Source of the DNA: TMED27 sp041397865
GTDB lineage: Bacteria > Pseudomonadota > Alphaproteobacteria > Micavibrionales > Micavibrionaceae
Assembly (NCBI GenBank): GCA_041397865.1
Contig: JAWKVT010000001.1
Span: 1,364,001-1,428,000 of the forward strand
Reading direction: 5' to 3'
Length of the DNA stretch: 64,000 bases
Made by a program: the position numbers and the translations under genes. This document shows, in pieces, positions 47,736-56,949 of this stretch. Numbering within the stretch: the first letter of the stretch is position 1; every line of letters starts with the position of its first letter. A model generated the notes under the pieces. It saw only the letters and a list, made by a program, of their open reading frames with translations. It made no database searches and was not told the origin of the DNA.

Positions 47736-48269
47736 ACTGAACAACCCTCGCCTATAAGGCGAGGGGTTAGTTAGGGGTCGATTGTAAATCGACTGTCCTC
47801 TACCGGCTCCCCTTCTTGTTCCTCGATATATTTCTGGATCATCTCATCTGTGATATTTCCGGAACTGATAGCGCAGTACCCACGCGCCCAGAAATGTCTG
47901 CCCCAGAACTGCTTGCGCAAATGCGCAAACTCAGAGAGTAAAATCCGCGAGCTTATGCCTTTGAGCCATTGCACGATCTGACTTATATTCTGCGTCGGAC
48001 GATAGCCAATAAACATGTGCACATGATCGCTCGCGACCTTCCCGGTTATAATCTCAAGCTCGTGCTCCATGGCTATCTGGCGCAGAACATCTCTGGTGCG
48101 CACCGCCACCCTCGCCTGTCATCACCCTCTTCCGGTACTTTGGAACCCAGATCAGGTGCACTTTTAAATCCGTCTTCGTGTGGCTGCCTATCGTATAACG
48201 TCGCATAGCGACAGGTATAAACTTCTCTTCGCCTGAAGGCGAGGGATTTTAACCATCCCCGATGGGGAC
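47736..48269 (-). mobile_element. IS200-type insertion sequence, copy 2 (534 bp)
   Basis: Nearly identical to copies 1 and 3, with the same ends and the same TTAAT on the outside of the GTCCCC end. It has one extra C in its tnpA gene (48109-48111). Confidence 0.9.
47771..48206 (-). pseudogene. tnpA: Frameshifted IS200-type tnpA
   Basis: Identical in protein sequence to the two intact copies except for one extra C in the run at 48109-48111, which shifts the frame after about residue 32. The rest, including the HUH motif and the Tyr motif, is intact in the other frame, so the copy could only move with TnpA made elsewhere. Confidence 0.9.
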
Positions 48270-48409
48270 ATTAAAAAAACTTGGTGCCCTTGGTGCCTTG
48301 GTGGTTAACTTTTCTTTTGCGTAAAAAACCATACCCGCCATGCACATGTATGTGTATAATTGCAAAAGGTAAATTTATTCAATTCTTACTACAGGCTCCC
48401 TCCAGCCGC

Positions 48410-50992
48410 ATGTCCTTTCAGACGCAAATATTTTTAAGCATTTTTACTTTTTCGCTCGCCCTGTTTGGCCTAGCCTTGACAGCGCTCGCCCAAAGCCAGC
48501 CCGTCATCGCGCCATGGAGCGTCGATAACACCGACGCGCAAAGCCGCATCCGCCAATACCAAAACTTCCGCTCTTTGCAAACCGAACCCCCGCAAGCCCT
48601 CACACAAAACACCTATGAATACAGCGCGCAACCTCAAAATACGCAGCAACCACCCCGGCGCTATAACCCGCTCATCCAATCCCTCCCATCCCAAAAACCT
48701 CCAACCCCGTCCGCACTTGAAAACATGTATTCAAACCGCATCGTCGATGAGCTTGAGCAATTCGGCTACGACATGTTCGGCGTCCCTTCCGATGCCCTGC
48801 GCCCCGCGCTCGAACAAGCCGCCAGCGCAGCCCCTTCCATCCCCTCCGGCGCGGTACAAGATCATTTCGTACTCTCCAGCGGTGATGAGCTTGAAGTCTT
48901 CTTCACTGGCCAGCGTACAGATCGCGGAACCTATAAAATAAACTCACAAGGCCTCCTCGTCATTCCGGACCTCCCGCCAATCCCCGCCGCAGGGCGCACA
49001 ATCGGCCAGGTTCGCATCTCGATAGAAGCTGCCGCAGCCAACTGGCACAACACGCAAGCCTACGTCTCCCTCGCCAGCGTTCGCCAGATTAACGTCCTCG
49101 TCGTCGGCCACGCCAAGCAACCGGGCCGTCAAACCCTTACCGTATTCCACACCGTCCTCGATGCGCTGATGGAAGCGGGCGGCATCCAAAAAACCGGTTC
49201 CCTCCGCCAAATCAAACTGGTGCGCGATGGCCGCTCCACCCAAATCGACCTCTACGCGCTCCTCCTCTACGGCTCCACCCATATTGACATGCAGCTCCGC
49301 GATGGCGACCGCATCATCGTCCCCTCCATCGGCCCAACCCTTGCCATTGCTGGTGAAGTCAAACGCCCCGGCATTTACGAAGTCCTGCCCACTGTTCGCG
49401 GCATGCGTCACCAGCCGGAAAACCGCAGCGAAAAACTTACGCTCAATGAAATGCTCGAACTCGGCGGCAGCGTCCTCGCGCCGGGTAAAAACCGTTTCAT
49501 CAAACTCGGCGTCACCCCGAATGGTCAGGAAATCGTCGAAGACATCACCGACCCCTTTAAGCCCACTTTCAATGACGGTTCGATCCTCATGATCTCCAAA
49601 GGCAGCGAAAAGCGCGCCGGAACGGTCGAACTCACCGGCCACACGCTACGTCCAGGCCTCCACCCCGTCACCGAAAACGCAACCCTCAGCAAACTCATCC
49701 CCAACGGTGATATTTTGGGCGATGACATCTACCCTCTCATCGGGGTTATTGAACGCTGGGACGCAGACCAGCTCACCCGCCAGCTTCTCGACTTTCCGCT
49801 CCGTCTCGTATTGAAGGGTGATTACGACCGCAAACTCCAAGACGGCGATATCGTCCACCTCTTCTCCAATGTACAAATTCAAAGTCTTGATGATGAACTG
49901 ACCGAAGAGAAAGCCATCCCCGTCGGCTCTCTGGAGCAAAACGAAGAACCCGGCATTCTCGAAACTGACGAAACCCTCCGCGCCTATCTCAAAGAACGTT
50001 CCGCTTTCATCCGTGGTGCAGTCCGCTCCGAAGGCCACTATCCTGTTTCCCAAGGCGTCTCCCTCGATTCCGTCCTCGCCGTGGCGGGCGGCCTAGCCCT
50101 CGAAGCCGACCGCTCAAACATCGAAGTCACCTCCGCCAATAACGGCCCATCCACGACAAGAACCCGTATAAATCTCCGCGACACCAACCCAACCGAAATC
50201 ATCATCGGCGCAGGCGATTCCGTGCGCGTAAATCAAAAATTCAACAAGATCAAAGACAACTCCGTCCTCATCATGGGCGAAGTCCATAACCCGGGCCGCT
50301 ACGACCTTGTCCCCGGCGATAAAGTCTCCGACCTCCTCGCCCGCGCCGGCGGCCTCACCGATCAAGCCTACCCCTACGGCGCAATCTTCTCCCGCGAATC
50401 CGAACGCCGAGCCGAAGAAGCCCGCTTCCGCGCTCAGGCTCGCGAGGTCGAGCTCGCCATCGGCGCCGCGTTAGAAGCCGACGATGAAAAAATCAATGCC
50501 GGAAAAATCGCCGAAGCCCGCTCTCTGGCCTCCGAACTCCGTAACGCACAAGGCGTTGGCCGCATCACCGTTGAGGTCGACCCCGCCCAGCTCGCCGTCA
50601 GTCCCGAGCTTGACATGCTCCTTGAATCCGGCGACCGCATCTTCATCCCCAAGCGCAACCTCACCGTGCGCGTATCGGGCGAAGTCCTCTCCGCCGCCTC
50701 CCTCCAATTCCGCGAGCGTAAAAACTCCCTCGATTATATCCACGAAGCAGGCGGCTTCACCTTCCACGCCGATAAAGACCGCACCTTCGTCATCTACCCC
50801 GACGGCTCCGCCCAGCCCCTGCAAGTCTCCTCATGGAATTACAAGCCTGTGATGATCCCGCCCGGCTCCACCGTTGTCGTCCCGCGAGATCCCAAACCCT
50901 TCGACTTCATCCAGAGCGCAAAAGACGTCAGCCAGATCCTCTCAAACCTGGCCGTCACAGCAATCTTTATCGACGATGTCGCGGATGATTAG
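48410..50992 (+). CDS. Polysaccharide export protein with SLBB repeats
   Basis: An 860-residue exported protein. Signal peptide at the start (MSFQTQIFLSIFTFSLALFG... to LAQS, about 29), a Pro/Gln-rich region (45-105), the Poly_export domain (DHFVLSSGDELEVFFTGQRTDRGTYKINSQG, about 145-230) and at least four SLBB-like units (INVLVVGHAKQPGRQTL, LAIAGEVKRPGIYEV, VLIMGEVHNPGRYDL, VRVSGEVLSAASLQF). It is larger than Wza (about 380) and belongs to the long alphaproteobacterial type. The ATG at 48410 is chosen because the signal peptide begins there. It is the probable outer-membrane exit for the polysaccharide made by the genes at 53-59 kb. Confidence 0.9.
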   Translation: MSFQTQIFLSIFTFSLALFGLALTALAQSQPVIAPWSVDNTDAQSRIRQYQNFRSLQTEPPQALTQNTYEYSAQPQNTQQPPRRYNPLIQSLPSQKPPTPSALENMYSNRIVDELEQFGYDMFGVPSDALRPALEQAASAAPSIPSGAVQDHFVLSSGDELEVFFTGQRTDRGTYKINSQGLLVIPDLPPIPAAGRTIGQVRISIEAAAANWHNTQAYVSLASVRQINVLVVGHAKQPGRQTLTVFHTVLDALMEAGGIQKTGSLRQIKLVRDGRSTQIDLYALLLYGSTHIDMQLRDGDRIIVPSIGPTLAIAGEVKRPGIYEVLPTVRGMRHQPENRSEKLTLNEMLELGGSVLAPGKNRFIKLGVTPNGQEIVEDITDPFKPTFNDGSILMISKGSEKRAGTVELTGHTLRPGLHPVTENATLSKLIPNGDILGDDIYPLIGVIERWDADQLTRQLLDFPLRLVLKGDYDRKLQDGDIVHLFSNVQIQSLDDELTEEKAIPVGSLEQNEEPGILETDETLRAYLKERSAFIRGAVRSEGHYPVSQGVSLDSVLAVAGGLALEADRSNIEVTSANNGPSTTRTRINLRDTNPTEIIIGAGDSVRVNQKFNKIKDNSVLIMGEVHNPGRYDLVPGDKVSDLLARAGGLTDQAYPYGAIFSRESERRAEEARFRAQAREVELAIGAALEADDEKINAGKIAEARSLASELRNAQGVGRITVEVDPAQLAVSPELDMLLESGDRIFIPKRNLTVRVSGEVLSAASLQFRERKNSLDYIHEAGGFTFHADKDRTFVIYPDGSAQPLQVSSWNYKPVMIPPGSTVVVPRDPKPFDFIQSAKDVSQILSNLAVTAIFIDDVADD

Positions 50993-50998
50993 ATAAAC

Positions 50999-52831
50999 CT
51001 ACTGCCCTATGGAGGGCGAAACACCACCCCCCGGCCCTGATGGAGCGGCAGTTGTCGGCGCCGGATTATCGCCGATCTCGGTAAACAACTCCTGCTTCAT
51101 CACACCGCTCATCGCGCTGCGATCTATCGCATCCGGACCCAGATAAATCCCGGCCCCGGCCTGAGGGTTATAAGCATAAAACCCCTGTTCATCGCCATTA
51201 ACCACAACCCGCTGCAATTCAAAATTCCCGCCTTGGTTAAGAATTCCGGCAATTTTATCAGAATCAATGCTCAAATTACCGCTTGCCCCCGGCTGCACAT
51301 CCATATGCCCCTGATCATCAAGCGTATAAACCGTTACCGAATCACTAAAACCAAAATCGTCAAAATTGGAGCCGCTCACCGTAACGCTCTGCCCGTATTG
51401 AATGCCGTTACCCGCGCTCGGATCAACCCTCGGAGCCATCCGCACAACATCCCGCGGCGCGGAAGCCCCCCCCCCCGCCAGTGCGCCCGCCGCCGGTGAC
51501 GAAGGCGAAGACGTAAACCTCGTATCGTTCGCCTGCTTCATATTAAGCTCAACGCCGCTTTCAGGCATCTGCGCATATTTCATCCACCGCTGGGCAAAGT
51601 CACGCCGCCCCGTAACCCTTGTAAAATCATGGGCAACCGCAGCAATCTCACCGAGTGATCCGTTAAGCGTCACCCCTTTCACAACATTTAGAGCATAATA
51701 TTGCACACCCATAGCAAGCTTGTCCTTATCCATATATTTCGGATTAAGCTCCGCCAGACCATCAATAAAGTCTGCCCGCGCCTGATCGGAATCAAACGTG
51801 ATAAGACCTTCCGCCTCCAGAGCCTTAACAAACGTCTCGCCAAGCGCTTCCGTTCCCACCATAATCTGATGGGTATAGCGTATAAAATCATTCCGCGCCG
51901 CATCGGAGGCAAACCGGATAAGACCATCATCCTCGAGCTGCTTTAAAATCATCTCGTCAAAACTCACGGGCAGTCCGGCCTTCCCGTCACTGCCCTCCGT
52001 CCCGTCATTATCATAAAACTCATACCGCGCAGGCTGCCCGTCATGAGCATCCTTCATCCCCTCCTCACTGAAAAAAGCTTTCCAGCCTTCGGTATTAGAT
52101 GGCCTTGTAAGCATTCTATTAAAAAAGACCTTGTCCCCATCGGCATCCAGCCAATGCTCTACACTGCGAAAAGCCGCCAGCTTCGAAGGGCCAAGGGTCA
52201 TCGCATCAAAAGCCTGCTCAAAACGGCTGCTCACCACGCGTTGATCCTCCGTTAAATGATTCTGCCCGCCGGTCGCAAGGTTCAAAATACCGCCAATCAC
52301 CCCCCCTAAACCGGGACTAATCCGGTTAAGAGCCATGACAAGCTTGTCCAGAACCTCCTGCGAAAGCTGCATCCTCATCTTGGAACCGCCCTGCTCCAGC
52401 ATCCCCAGAATATCAAACCTTCGGGCGTCCCGGCCTTCCCGCACGGCCCTATCATACGCCGCATGTTTCTCCATCTCATAAGCCTTGATAGCTCCGGCGA
52501 TGTCTTCCGGCGTTTTTAATTCTTCATCAGTAAAAAAGCTCTCAATAACATTCGTTGCCTTTTCCCACTGCGCCTGCTGCTCTTCGCTCCGCTCATCCCT
52601 GTTCCTGTCCAGTTCGTCCAGCCCGTCGATCAATCTGGCCGCCGCAGCCTTGCGCCCCTCTTCAGTAAAATCAAGATTACCGTTGGAATCTTTCTTAAAA
52701 AGCCCCTGAATCAGTTCAGACATCGAACCAACATCGCCTTGAAGAATCACGTCATCGGCAAGGCGCTTCAAAAACTGCTCTGCGGGTTTTGAGATATTTC
52801 TGTCGATTATTCTGGAAGGCTCTTCAGCCAT
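50999..52831 (-). CDS. Unknown acidic protein with a G11 tract
   Basis: A 610-residue, mainly helical, acidic protein without signal peptide or membrane helices. I recognise no family. Residues 1-140 are Asp/Glu/Arg-rich; a Gly/Ala/Ser-rich linker at about 440-465 is encoded partly by eleven G on the coding strand (51466-51476); after it come IQYGQSVTVSGSNFDDFGFSD and other beta-like stretches, and a Pro/Gly-rich end. It is convergent with the SLBB gene, seven bases apart. A slip in the G run would remove the last 150 residues or so. Confidence 0.7.
   Translation of the reverse strand: MAEEPSRIIDRNISKPAEQFLKRLADDVILQGDVGSMSELIQGLFKKDSNGNLDFTEEGRKAAAARLIDGLDELDRNRDERSEEQQAQWEKATNVIESFFTDEELKTPEDIAGAIKAYEMEKHAAYDRAVREGRDARRFDILGMLEQGGSKMRMQLSQEVLDKLVMALNRISPGLGGVIGGILNLATGGQNHLTEDQRVVSSRFEQAFDAMTLGPSKLAAFRSVEHWLDADGDKVFFNRMLTRPSNTEGWKAFFSEEGMKDAHDGQPARYEFYDNDGTEGSDGKAGLPVSFDEMILKQLEDDGLIRFASDAARNDFIRYTHQIMVGTEALGETFVKALEAEGLITFDSDQARADFIDGLAELNPKYMDKDKLAMGVQYYALNVVKGVTLNGSLGEIAAVAHDFTRVTGRRDFAQRWMKYAQMPESGVELNMKQANDTRFTSSPSSPAAGALAGGGASAPRDVVRMAPRVDPSAGNGIQYGQSVTVSGSNFDDFGFSDSVTVYTLDDQGHMDVQPGASGNLSIDSDKIAGILNQGGNFELQRVVVNGDEQGFYAYNPQAGAGIYLGPDAIDRSAMSGVMKQELFTEIGDNPAPTTAAPSGPGGGVSPSIGQ
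51466..51476. repeat. C11 homopolymer tract in a coding region
   Basis: Eleven C on the plus strand (G on the coding strand) inside the gene at 50999-52831. With the C10 run at 46562-46571 it is the second long run in an unknown gene of this region, suggesting phase variation or a shared sequencing weakness. Confidence 0.85.
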
Positions 52832-52974
52832 ACACCATACCCTCTTTTATTCTTTTCTGCAGCCACCACCACCGCATTCACGCTTTTTTTTCAGGGCTGT
52901 AAAACCCGATCACGCTTTTCGCCTTCATATTATGCTTGGGAAACTTTAATATTTTGTTAAAATTGAAAACGAAA

Positions 52975-53961
52975 ATGACACAAACCATTGAAAAGCAACA
53001 ATTATTTACAATAATCACCGTCACTTTAAACAATTTAAAGGGCCTGAAACGCACAGAAGAATCAATAAATCGTCAAACCTGCCGTGATTTTGAATGGATT
53101 GTGGTCGATGGCGGCTCGACGGATCACAGCGTCGATTACCTGCACTCCCTCTCCCTTGAGGGAGAGGGACGGGGTGAGGGAGGCCTCCTCCACTGGTCCA
53201 GCAGGCCCGATAACGGCATTTACGATGCCATGAATAAAGGCATAGCCCGCGCAAACGGCCAATACCTCCTCTTCCTCAATGCCGGGGATACGCTCGCAAG
53301 CGCTGATACACTCCAAAAAATCAAACACCATCTTCCCCGCTCACCCCATGGCCTTCCCCGCTCTCCTAATTGTTTTCCCCGCGAAAGCGGGGATCTTCCC
53401 CCTTCTTTACCCGCCTTCATCTACGGCGATGCTCTGGAGGGCAGCGCCTATAAACCCGCCCGCCCGCCAAACATATCGCGCGGCATGTTCACCCACCACC
53501 AATCCATGCTCTATAACCGCAAAGCTTTAGAAAAATTACGCTACGACACGTTTTATAAAATAGCCGCAGACTACGACTTCACCGCCCGCTTCCTCTTATC
53601 ACTAAATTGTCATCCCCGCGATTTTGCGCAGCAAAATTTAAACAGCGGGGATCCAAAAAGTGAACCGCATAGCGGCTCTCAAAAAATCCACTACTGCCCC
53701 TTCCCCTTCTGCAATTTCCAGCCCGGCGGAATTTCACAACAACAAGCCGCCCTGGGCCGCCGCGAACAATATCAAATCCGCAAAAAACTAAAACTCACCG
53801 CCCCCGCACACAACATAATAATCACAGGCCTTCAGGCGCTTGCGTGGAAACTCCGCCAAATCGCCCCCGCGCTTTACTGGCGTCTAAAATCATCCGGTAA
53901 TAACGCGCCCGCGATCGCGCAAAGCGATAACCGGCCCAGCCATCCAAAAACCCCAGCTTAA
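52975..53961 (+). CDS. Family 2 glycosyltransferase carrying three in-frame palindromic repeats
   Basis: A 328-residue enzyme: GT-A start FTIITVTLNNLKGLKRTEES, nucleotide site WIVVDGGSTDHS, then DNGIYDAMNKGIARANGQYL with LFLNAGDT as the metal motif, and TRGM-like GMFTHHQSMLY later. It resembles WcaA/WcaE-type transferases of exopolysaccharide synthesis. Three stretches do not belong to the family and coincide with palindromic DNA: residues about 57-70, 118-145 and 211-238. All keep the frame. The last 140 bases overlap the convergent transferase gene. Activity depends on whether the insertions lie in loops. Confidence 0.82.
   Translation: MTQTIEKQQLFTIITVTLNNLKGLKRTEESINRQTCRDFEWIVVDGGSTDHSVDYLHSLSLEGEGRGEGGLLHWSSRPDNGIYDAMNKGIARANGQYLLFLNAGDTLASADTLQKIKHHLPRSPHGLPRSPNCFPRESGDLPPSLPAFIYGDALEGSAYKPARPPNISRGMFTHHQSMLYNRKALEKLRYDTFYKIAADYDFTARFLLSLNCHPRDFAQQNLNSGDPKSEPHSGSQKIHYCPFPFCNFQPGGISQQQAALGRREQYQIRKKLKLTAPAHNIIITGLQALAWKLRQIAPALYWRLKSSGNNAPAIAQSDNRPSHPKTPA
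53145..53181. repeat. Palindromic repeat A inside the glycosyltransferase
   Basis: CCCTCTCCCT-TG-AGGGAGAGGG (53147-53168) followed by ACGGGGTGAGGG. This kind of element is usually intergenic. Here it is read as SLSLEGEGRGEGG. Confidence 0.75.
53328..53402. repeat. Palindromic repeat B inside the glycosyltransferase
   Basis: CTTCCCCGCTC occurs twice, followed by CCCCGC-GAAA-GCGGGG (53377-53392). It is read as LPRSPHGLPRSPNCFPRESG, a translation typical of interspersed repeats. Confidence 0.7.
53608..53681. repeat. Palindromic repeat C inside the glycosyltransferase
   Basis: ATCCCCGC (53612-53619) pairs with GCGGGGAT (53645-53652); inside it ATTTTGC pairs with GCAAAAT (53621-53637). A smaller stem GAACCGC/GCGGCTC follows. 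It is read as CHPRDFAQQNLNSGDPKSE. Confidence 0.75.
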
Positions 53962-54673
53962 AAACATAACAATGCACAAACGCAGCCCCCCCGCGAAACG
54001 GCAAAGCGCGAAAAACCCGCTTTAATCTCTGCCGCCATTTCACAGGATCTTCGGGCCACGCGTCCTGCGCATTCATCCCCGCCTCCCAATGCGCATAACG
54101 AAAATGCCGCGCCTCCCAACTTGGTCCGTCCTCATAAGCCTGATGGACAAGCGGCGTTTGTAATTGCCCAAGCTTCCCCGTCCCCTTTAAAACCGGCTGA
54201 TAATGCCCCTCCATCTCGCCCATACCCTCAATACCCAGATCATCAACAACCGGAAACGCGACCTTGCGCCGGTCAAAAAGCACCAGCTTGTTATTCCGCA
54301 AACCGTGGCGAAGCTGCCGCCCCTCAAACACATATTGCCCGCTCACAAAATAACCCGCGCAAGCCCAGTTCAGCGCCGCAATTTCATCGACCAGCGCACC
54401 GGGCACAACCTCATCCGCATCAACAAAAAAAACCCTCTCATATTTCAAATCCAGGTGATCCAGACACCACCCGCGCTTTTTCGGATACGCCCCGTTCCAT
54501 TCAAAATCCTCTACCCGCGCCCCATACGCACGCGCAATCTCCCGCGTCCGGTCCTCGCTATTTGAATCCACCACCCAAACATCATCAAACGCTTGCAACG
54601 CCGCCAGACACGCACCAATCCGCCCCTCTTCATTTTTAGTCGTCACAATAACGCTGACGGGAATCTTATCCAT
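53822..54673 (-). CDS. Family 2 glycosyltransferase (WaaE/KdtX-like)
   Basis: A 283-residue enzyme: VSVIVTTKNEEGRIGACLAAL, VWVVDSNSEDRTREIA, and the DxD motif FVDADEVVPG, followed by RRKVAFPVVDD and GHYQPVLKG as in the LPS-core beta-1,4-glucosyltransferase group. It acts on the cytosolic face of the inner membrane. Its last 140 bases overlap the convergent transferase. Start ATG 54673; an interspersed repeat lies just upstream. Confidence 0.88.
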   Translation of the reverse strand: MDKIPVSVIVTTKNEEGRIGACLAALQAFDDVWVVDSNSEDRTREIARAYGARVEDFEWNGAYPKKRGWCLDHLDLKYERVFFVDADEVVPGALVDEIAALNWACAGYFVSGQYVFEGRQLRHGLRNNKLVLFDRRKVAFPVVDDLGIEGMGEMEGHYQPVLKGTGKLGQLQTPLVHQAYEDGPSWEARHFRYAHWEAGMNAQDAWPEDPVKWRQRLKRVFRALPFRGGAAFVHCYVFKLGFLDGWAGYRFARSRARYYRMILDASKARGRFGGVSTQAPEGL

Positions 54674-54683
54674 GAAATCATCC

Positions 54684-54719
54684 CGTCATTGCGAGGAGTG
54701 TAACGACGAAGCAATCCAT
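54684..54719. repeat. Interspersed repeat between two sugar genes
   Basis: CGTCATTGCGAGGAG...ACGAAGCAATCCAT, a short element of a kind often seen between genes in alphaproteobacteria. It lies between the start of the transferase gene and the stop of the Wzz-like gene. Confidence 0.65.
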
Positions 54720-54724
54720 CTCTT

Positions 54725-55723
54725 CTACTCCGCAGCCTCCGGCGGAATATCCTTCTTCCGCTTCCCCAGCTTCCCCGGCTTCTTCTTCCCCGTCAGCGGC
54801 CTGCGCACCTCTTCCGGTCTCTCATTGCTATTCCCGCTCTCGGGAAAAAACCACGGCTCCTGACGAATTTTCTGAACAGGAAATCCAGCCAGAACATCCT
54901 GCGCCCGCCCCTTGCGAATGCTAAAAACAACAAAGCCCAAAAACGCGCCCACCGCCATCAACGCCGAATACACCAAAGCCGGATCAGGCCATATCACCTT
55001 AACGCTCGACGCCGCCGGCACAACCACACTCGCCGCATAGGGCTGGTCAATCGACACCAGCATCTTCAAACGCTCCTGCTCCATCAGCAAATCCGTCATC
55101 GCCCGCCGATGCTCCGGATTCATCGTCTCCGAAAGCGCCTCATTCAAATACGCAATCCGCTCATTCACATCCTTACGCAAACCGTGACGGATAAGCCCGT
55201 CGGTAATATTGTGCAACCGCCGCAAAAACATCACGGCAAAATCCTTATCCGGATGCAAATAACGAAACCCCCGAAGGCGCGTCTCCCCAACCGGGTCAAT
55301 CTCCACCCGCCGCGCAATATATTCCGCCAGCTTTTCCGCGCTCCATCCTCTTTCAACATCCGAAAACACAAACGCTTTATCCTGCGCCAGACCCGCCGTA
55401 ATCTCCGGATCGCGCAACAACAACCCCGCAACGCTCACGCCTTTATAACTCGCCTCAAACCGCGTAAAACTCATATCATTCTGGGCGTTTACAGAAGAAA
55501 CCGCCCCGCTCCTGCCGACCTCCGAAACCGCCGCCATATTCATCGGACTGGCCGGCACAAGCACCATACGCGCGCCATAATGCGGAACCGCCGCCTCAAC
55601 AAAAACAAACGCCCCCAGCGCCCCAATCATAAGCCCGAATAAAACAAAAACCCGGCCCGCCCAAACCGCGCCCGCCAAATCCCCCAGCGTGTCTTCCCTC
55701 TTCACAGGCTCTGCACTGCTCAT
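54725..55723 (-). CDS. Wzz-like polysaccharide chain-length protein
   Basis: A 332-residue inner-membrane protein with two helices, about 25-45 (VFVLFGLMIGALGAFVFVEA) and 248-268 (ALVYSALMAVGAFLGFVVF), around a large periplasmic part rich in helices, as in Wzz/PCP proteins. The Pro-containing motif before the second helix (VVPAASSVKVIWPDPA) also fits. There is no kinase domain. A Lys-rich tail follows. I start it at the ATG 55723, which overlaps the upstream transferase stop (ATGA). Confidence 0.82.
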   Translation of the reverse strand: MSSAEPVKREDTLGDLAGAVWAGRVFVLFGLMIGALGAFVFVEAAVPHYGARMVLVPASPMNMAAVSEVGRSGAVSSVNAQNDMSFTRFEASYKGVSVAGLLLRDPEITAGLAQDKAFVFSDVERGWSAEKLAEYIARRVEIDPVGETRLRGFRYLHPDKDFAVMFLRRLHNITDGLIRHGLRKDVNERIAYLNEALSETMNPEHRRAMTDLLMEQERLKMLVSIDQPYAASVVVPAASSVKVIWPDPALVYSALMAVGAFLGFVVFSIRKGRAQDVLAGFPVQKIRQEPWFFPESGNSNERPEEVRRPLTGKKKPGKLGKRKKDIPPEAAE

Positions 55724-56949
55724 ACCTTCAAATCCTGCTCCACAACACCCCGCGCCCGCTCCATCCACGCATTAATCGCATCTTGCGGCACAAAAACCTC
55801 CGAAGCCGCCTTCGCCCCTTCATAGGCTGCAAACCATTTATCACTATTTTCCCGGTATTGTCGAATATCTTCCGCCAACCGCTGAACGTCCCCTTGGGCA
55901 ACAACGCTCCCCACCTTAAAATCCTCAATCACCTTCGCCGTTTCACACCCCGTCGGCCCAACAAAAACGCAAGGGCGAGCCGCTGCCAGCGCCGAATACA
56001 GCTTCACCGGCACCATCATCCCCGCAGCCCCCTCATGCATCGAAACCAAATGCACATCACCACTTTCCATCAAATCCTTCAAACGACTCGCCGGCTGATA
56101 CGGCAACAACCGAACATTCTCCAGATTCCGCCGCGTCCGTTCATGGTTGATAAAATTATGCCGCGGCCCATCCCCCACAAAAACAAACTCAATATCCGAA
56201 TGGCTCTCATTCAAAATCTCCGCCGCCGCCAAAATCGTCTCCACCGGATGCGCCCGGCCAATATTCCCCGCATATAGCACCCGAAATTTCGGCCCGTGTT
56301 TACGCTGCTCTTCATATGCGCGGTATCCTTCAATCGCACTCACGCGCGGCGGCGCAAGCCCATCCTCACCCGGCGGAGAAACAAGCTCCATATCCGGCCA
56401 GTTCGGAATAACCGTAATCTGCTGCGGATCAAACCCGTCACGGCTCAAATGCCGCGCCATACACCGCCCGATCACAATAACCTTATCGGCCCGCTTCATC
56501 GCCCCGCGCGCCTGCTTTTTCAAAAACGCCATAAGAAACGCAGGATACTTATAGCCCAGCGCCGGAAACACATCCGGATATAAATCCTGACACCAATGTA
56601 TATGACGGTTCTTTTTAAATTTGCTAATAACCCGACCCGCAATCGCCAAAAGCGGCGGGTCAGTAAGCGTCACCACAACATCCGCCTTCGGCAAACGCAA
56701 GGCAGCCCACAACAATTTCATAAAAATCCAGCCATAGCTCAAAGCACCGCCCGGCTTTTCCGAACCCTTAACCCGAATAACCCGCACAGCGCCATCGCGC
56801 TCGCTCATCGCCTTCGGCCCCGTCGTAATCACCGTAACCTGCCAACCCGCCCGCGCAAAACTCCGCGCCAGATCGCGCAAAACGCGCCCCGAAGCCCCGC
56901 GCACAGGCGGATAAACACGATTTATAAAAAGAATGGAGGGCCTGCGCAT
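55720..56949 (-). CDS. Family 4 glycosyltransferase
   Basis: A 409-residue GT-B enzyme: N-domain start RPSILFINRVYPPVRGASGRVLRDLARSFARAGW, C-domain FRVLYAGNIGRAHPVETILAAAEIL and the E-x7-E region near HEGAAGMMVPVKLYSALAAARP. It adds a sugar from a nucleotide donor to the growing lipid-linked unit. It is coupled to the Wzz gene by a 4-base overlap. It lies 30 bases after the end of the Wzy-like gene. Confidence 0.9.
   Translation of the reverse strand: MRRPSILFINRVYPPVRGASGRVLRDLARSFARAGWQVTVITTGPKAMSERDGAVRVIRVKGSEKPGGALSYGWIFMKLLWAALRLPKADVVVTLTDPPLLAIAGRVISKFKKNRHIHWCQDLYPDVFPALGYKYPAFLMAFLKKQARGAMKRADKVIVIGRCMARHLSRDGFDPQQITVIPNWPDMELVSPPGEDGLAPPRVSAIEGYRAYEEQRKHGPKFRVLYAGNIGRAHPVETILAAAEILNESHSDIEFVFVGDGPRHNFINHERTRRNLENVRLLPYQPASRLKDLMESGDVHLVSMHEGAAGMMVPVKLYSALAAARPCVFVGPTGCETAKVIEDFKVGSVVAQGDVQRLAEDIRQYRENSDKWFAAYEGAKAASEVFVPQDAINAWMERARGVVEQDLKV

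Larger units (their letters stand above)
47707..48309. repeat. Long inverted repeat split by IS200 copy 2
   Basis: GTTAACCACCAAG (47707-47719) and CTTGGTGGTTAAC (48297-48309) are perfect complements and the match continues inwards with few changes. Without the element they would form a hairpin of about 25 bp. The right arm holds repeated CTTGGTGC units. It is probably an intergenic repeat that attracted the element. Confidence 0.75.

Noticed and set aside
47969..48208. A plus-strand frame of 79 codons inside IS200 copy 2
   Set aside because: It is the reverse of tnpA, and similar frames occur in all three copies for the same reason.
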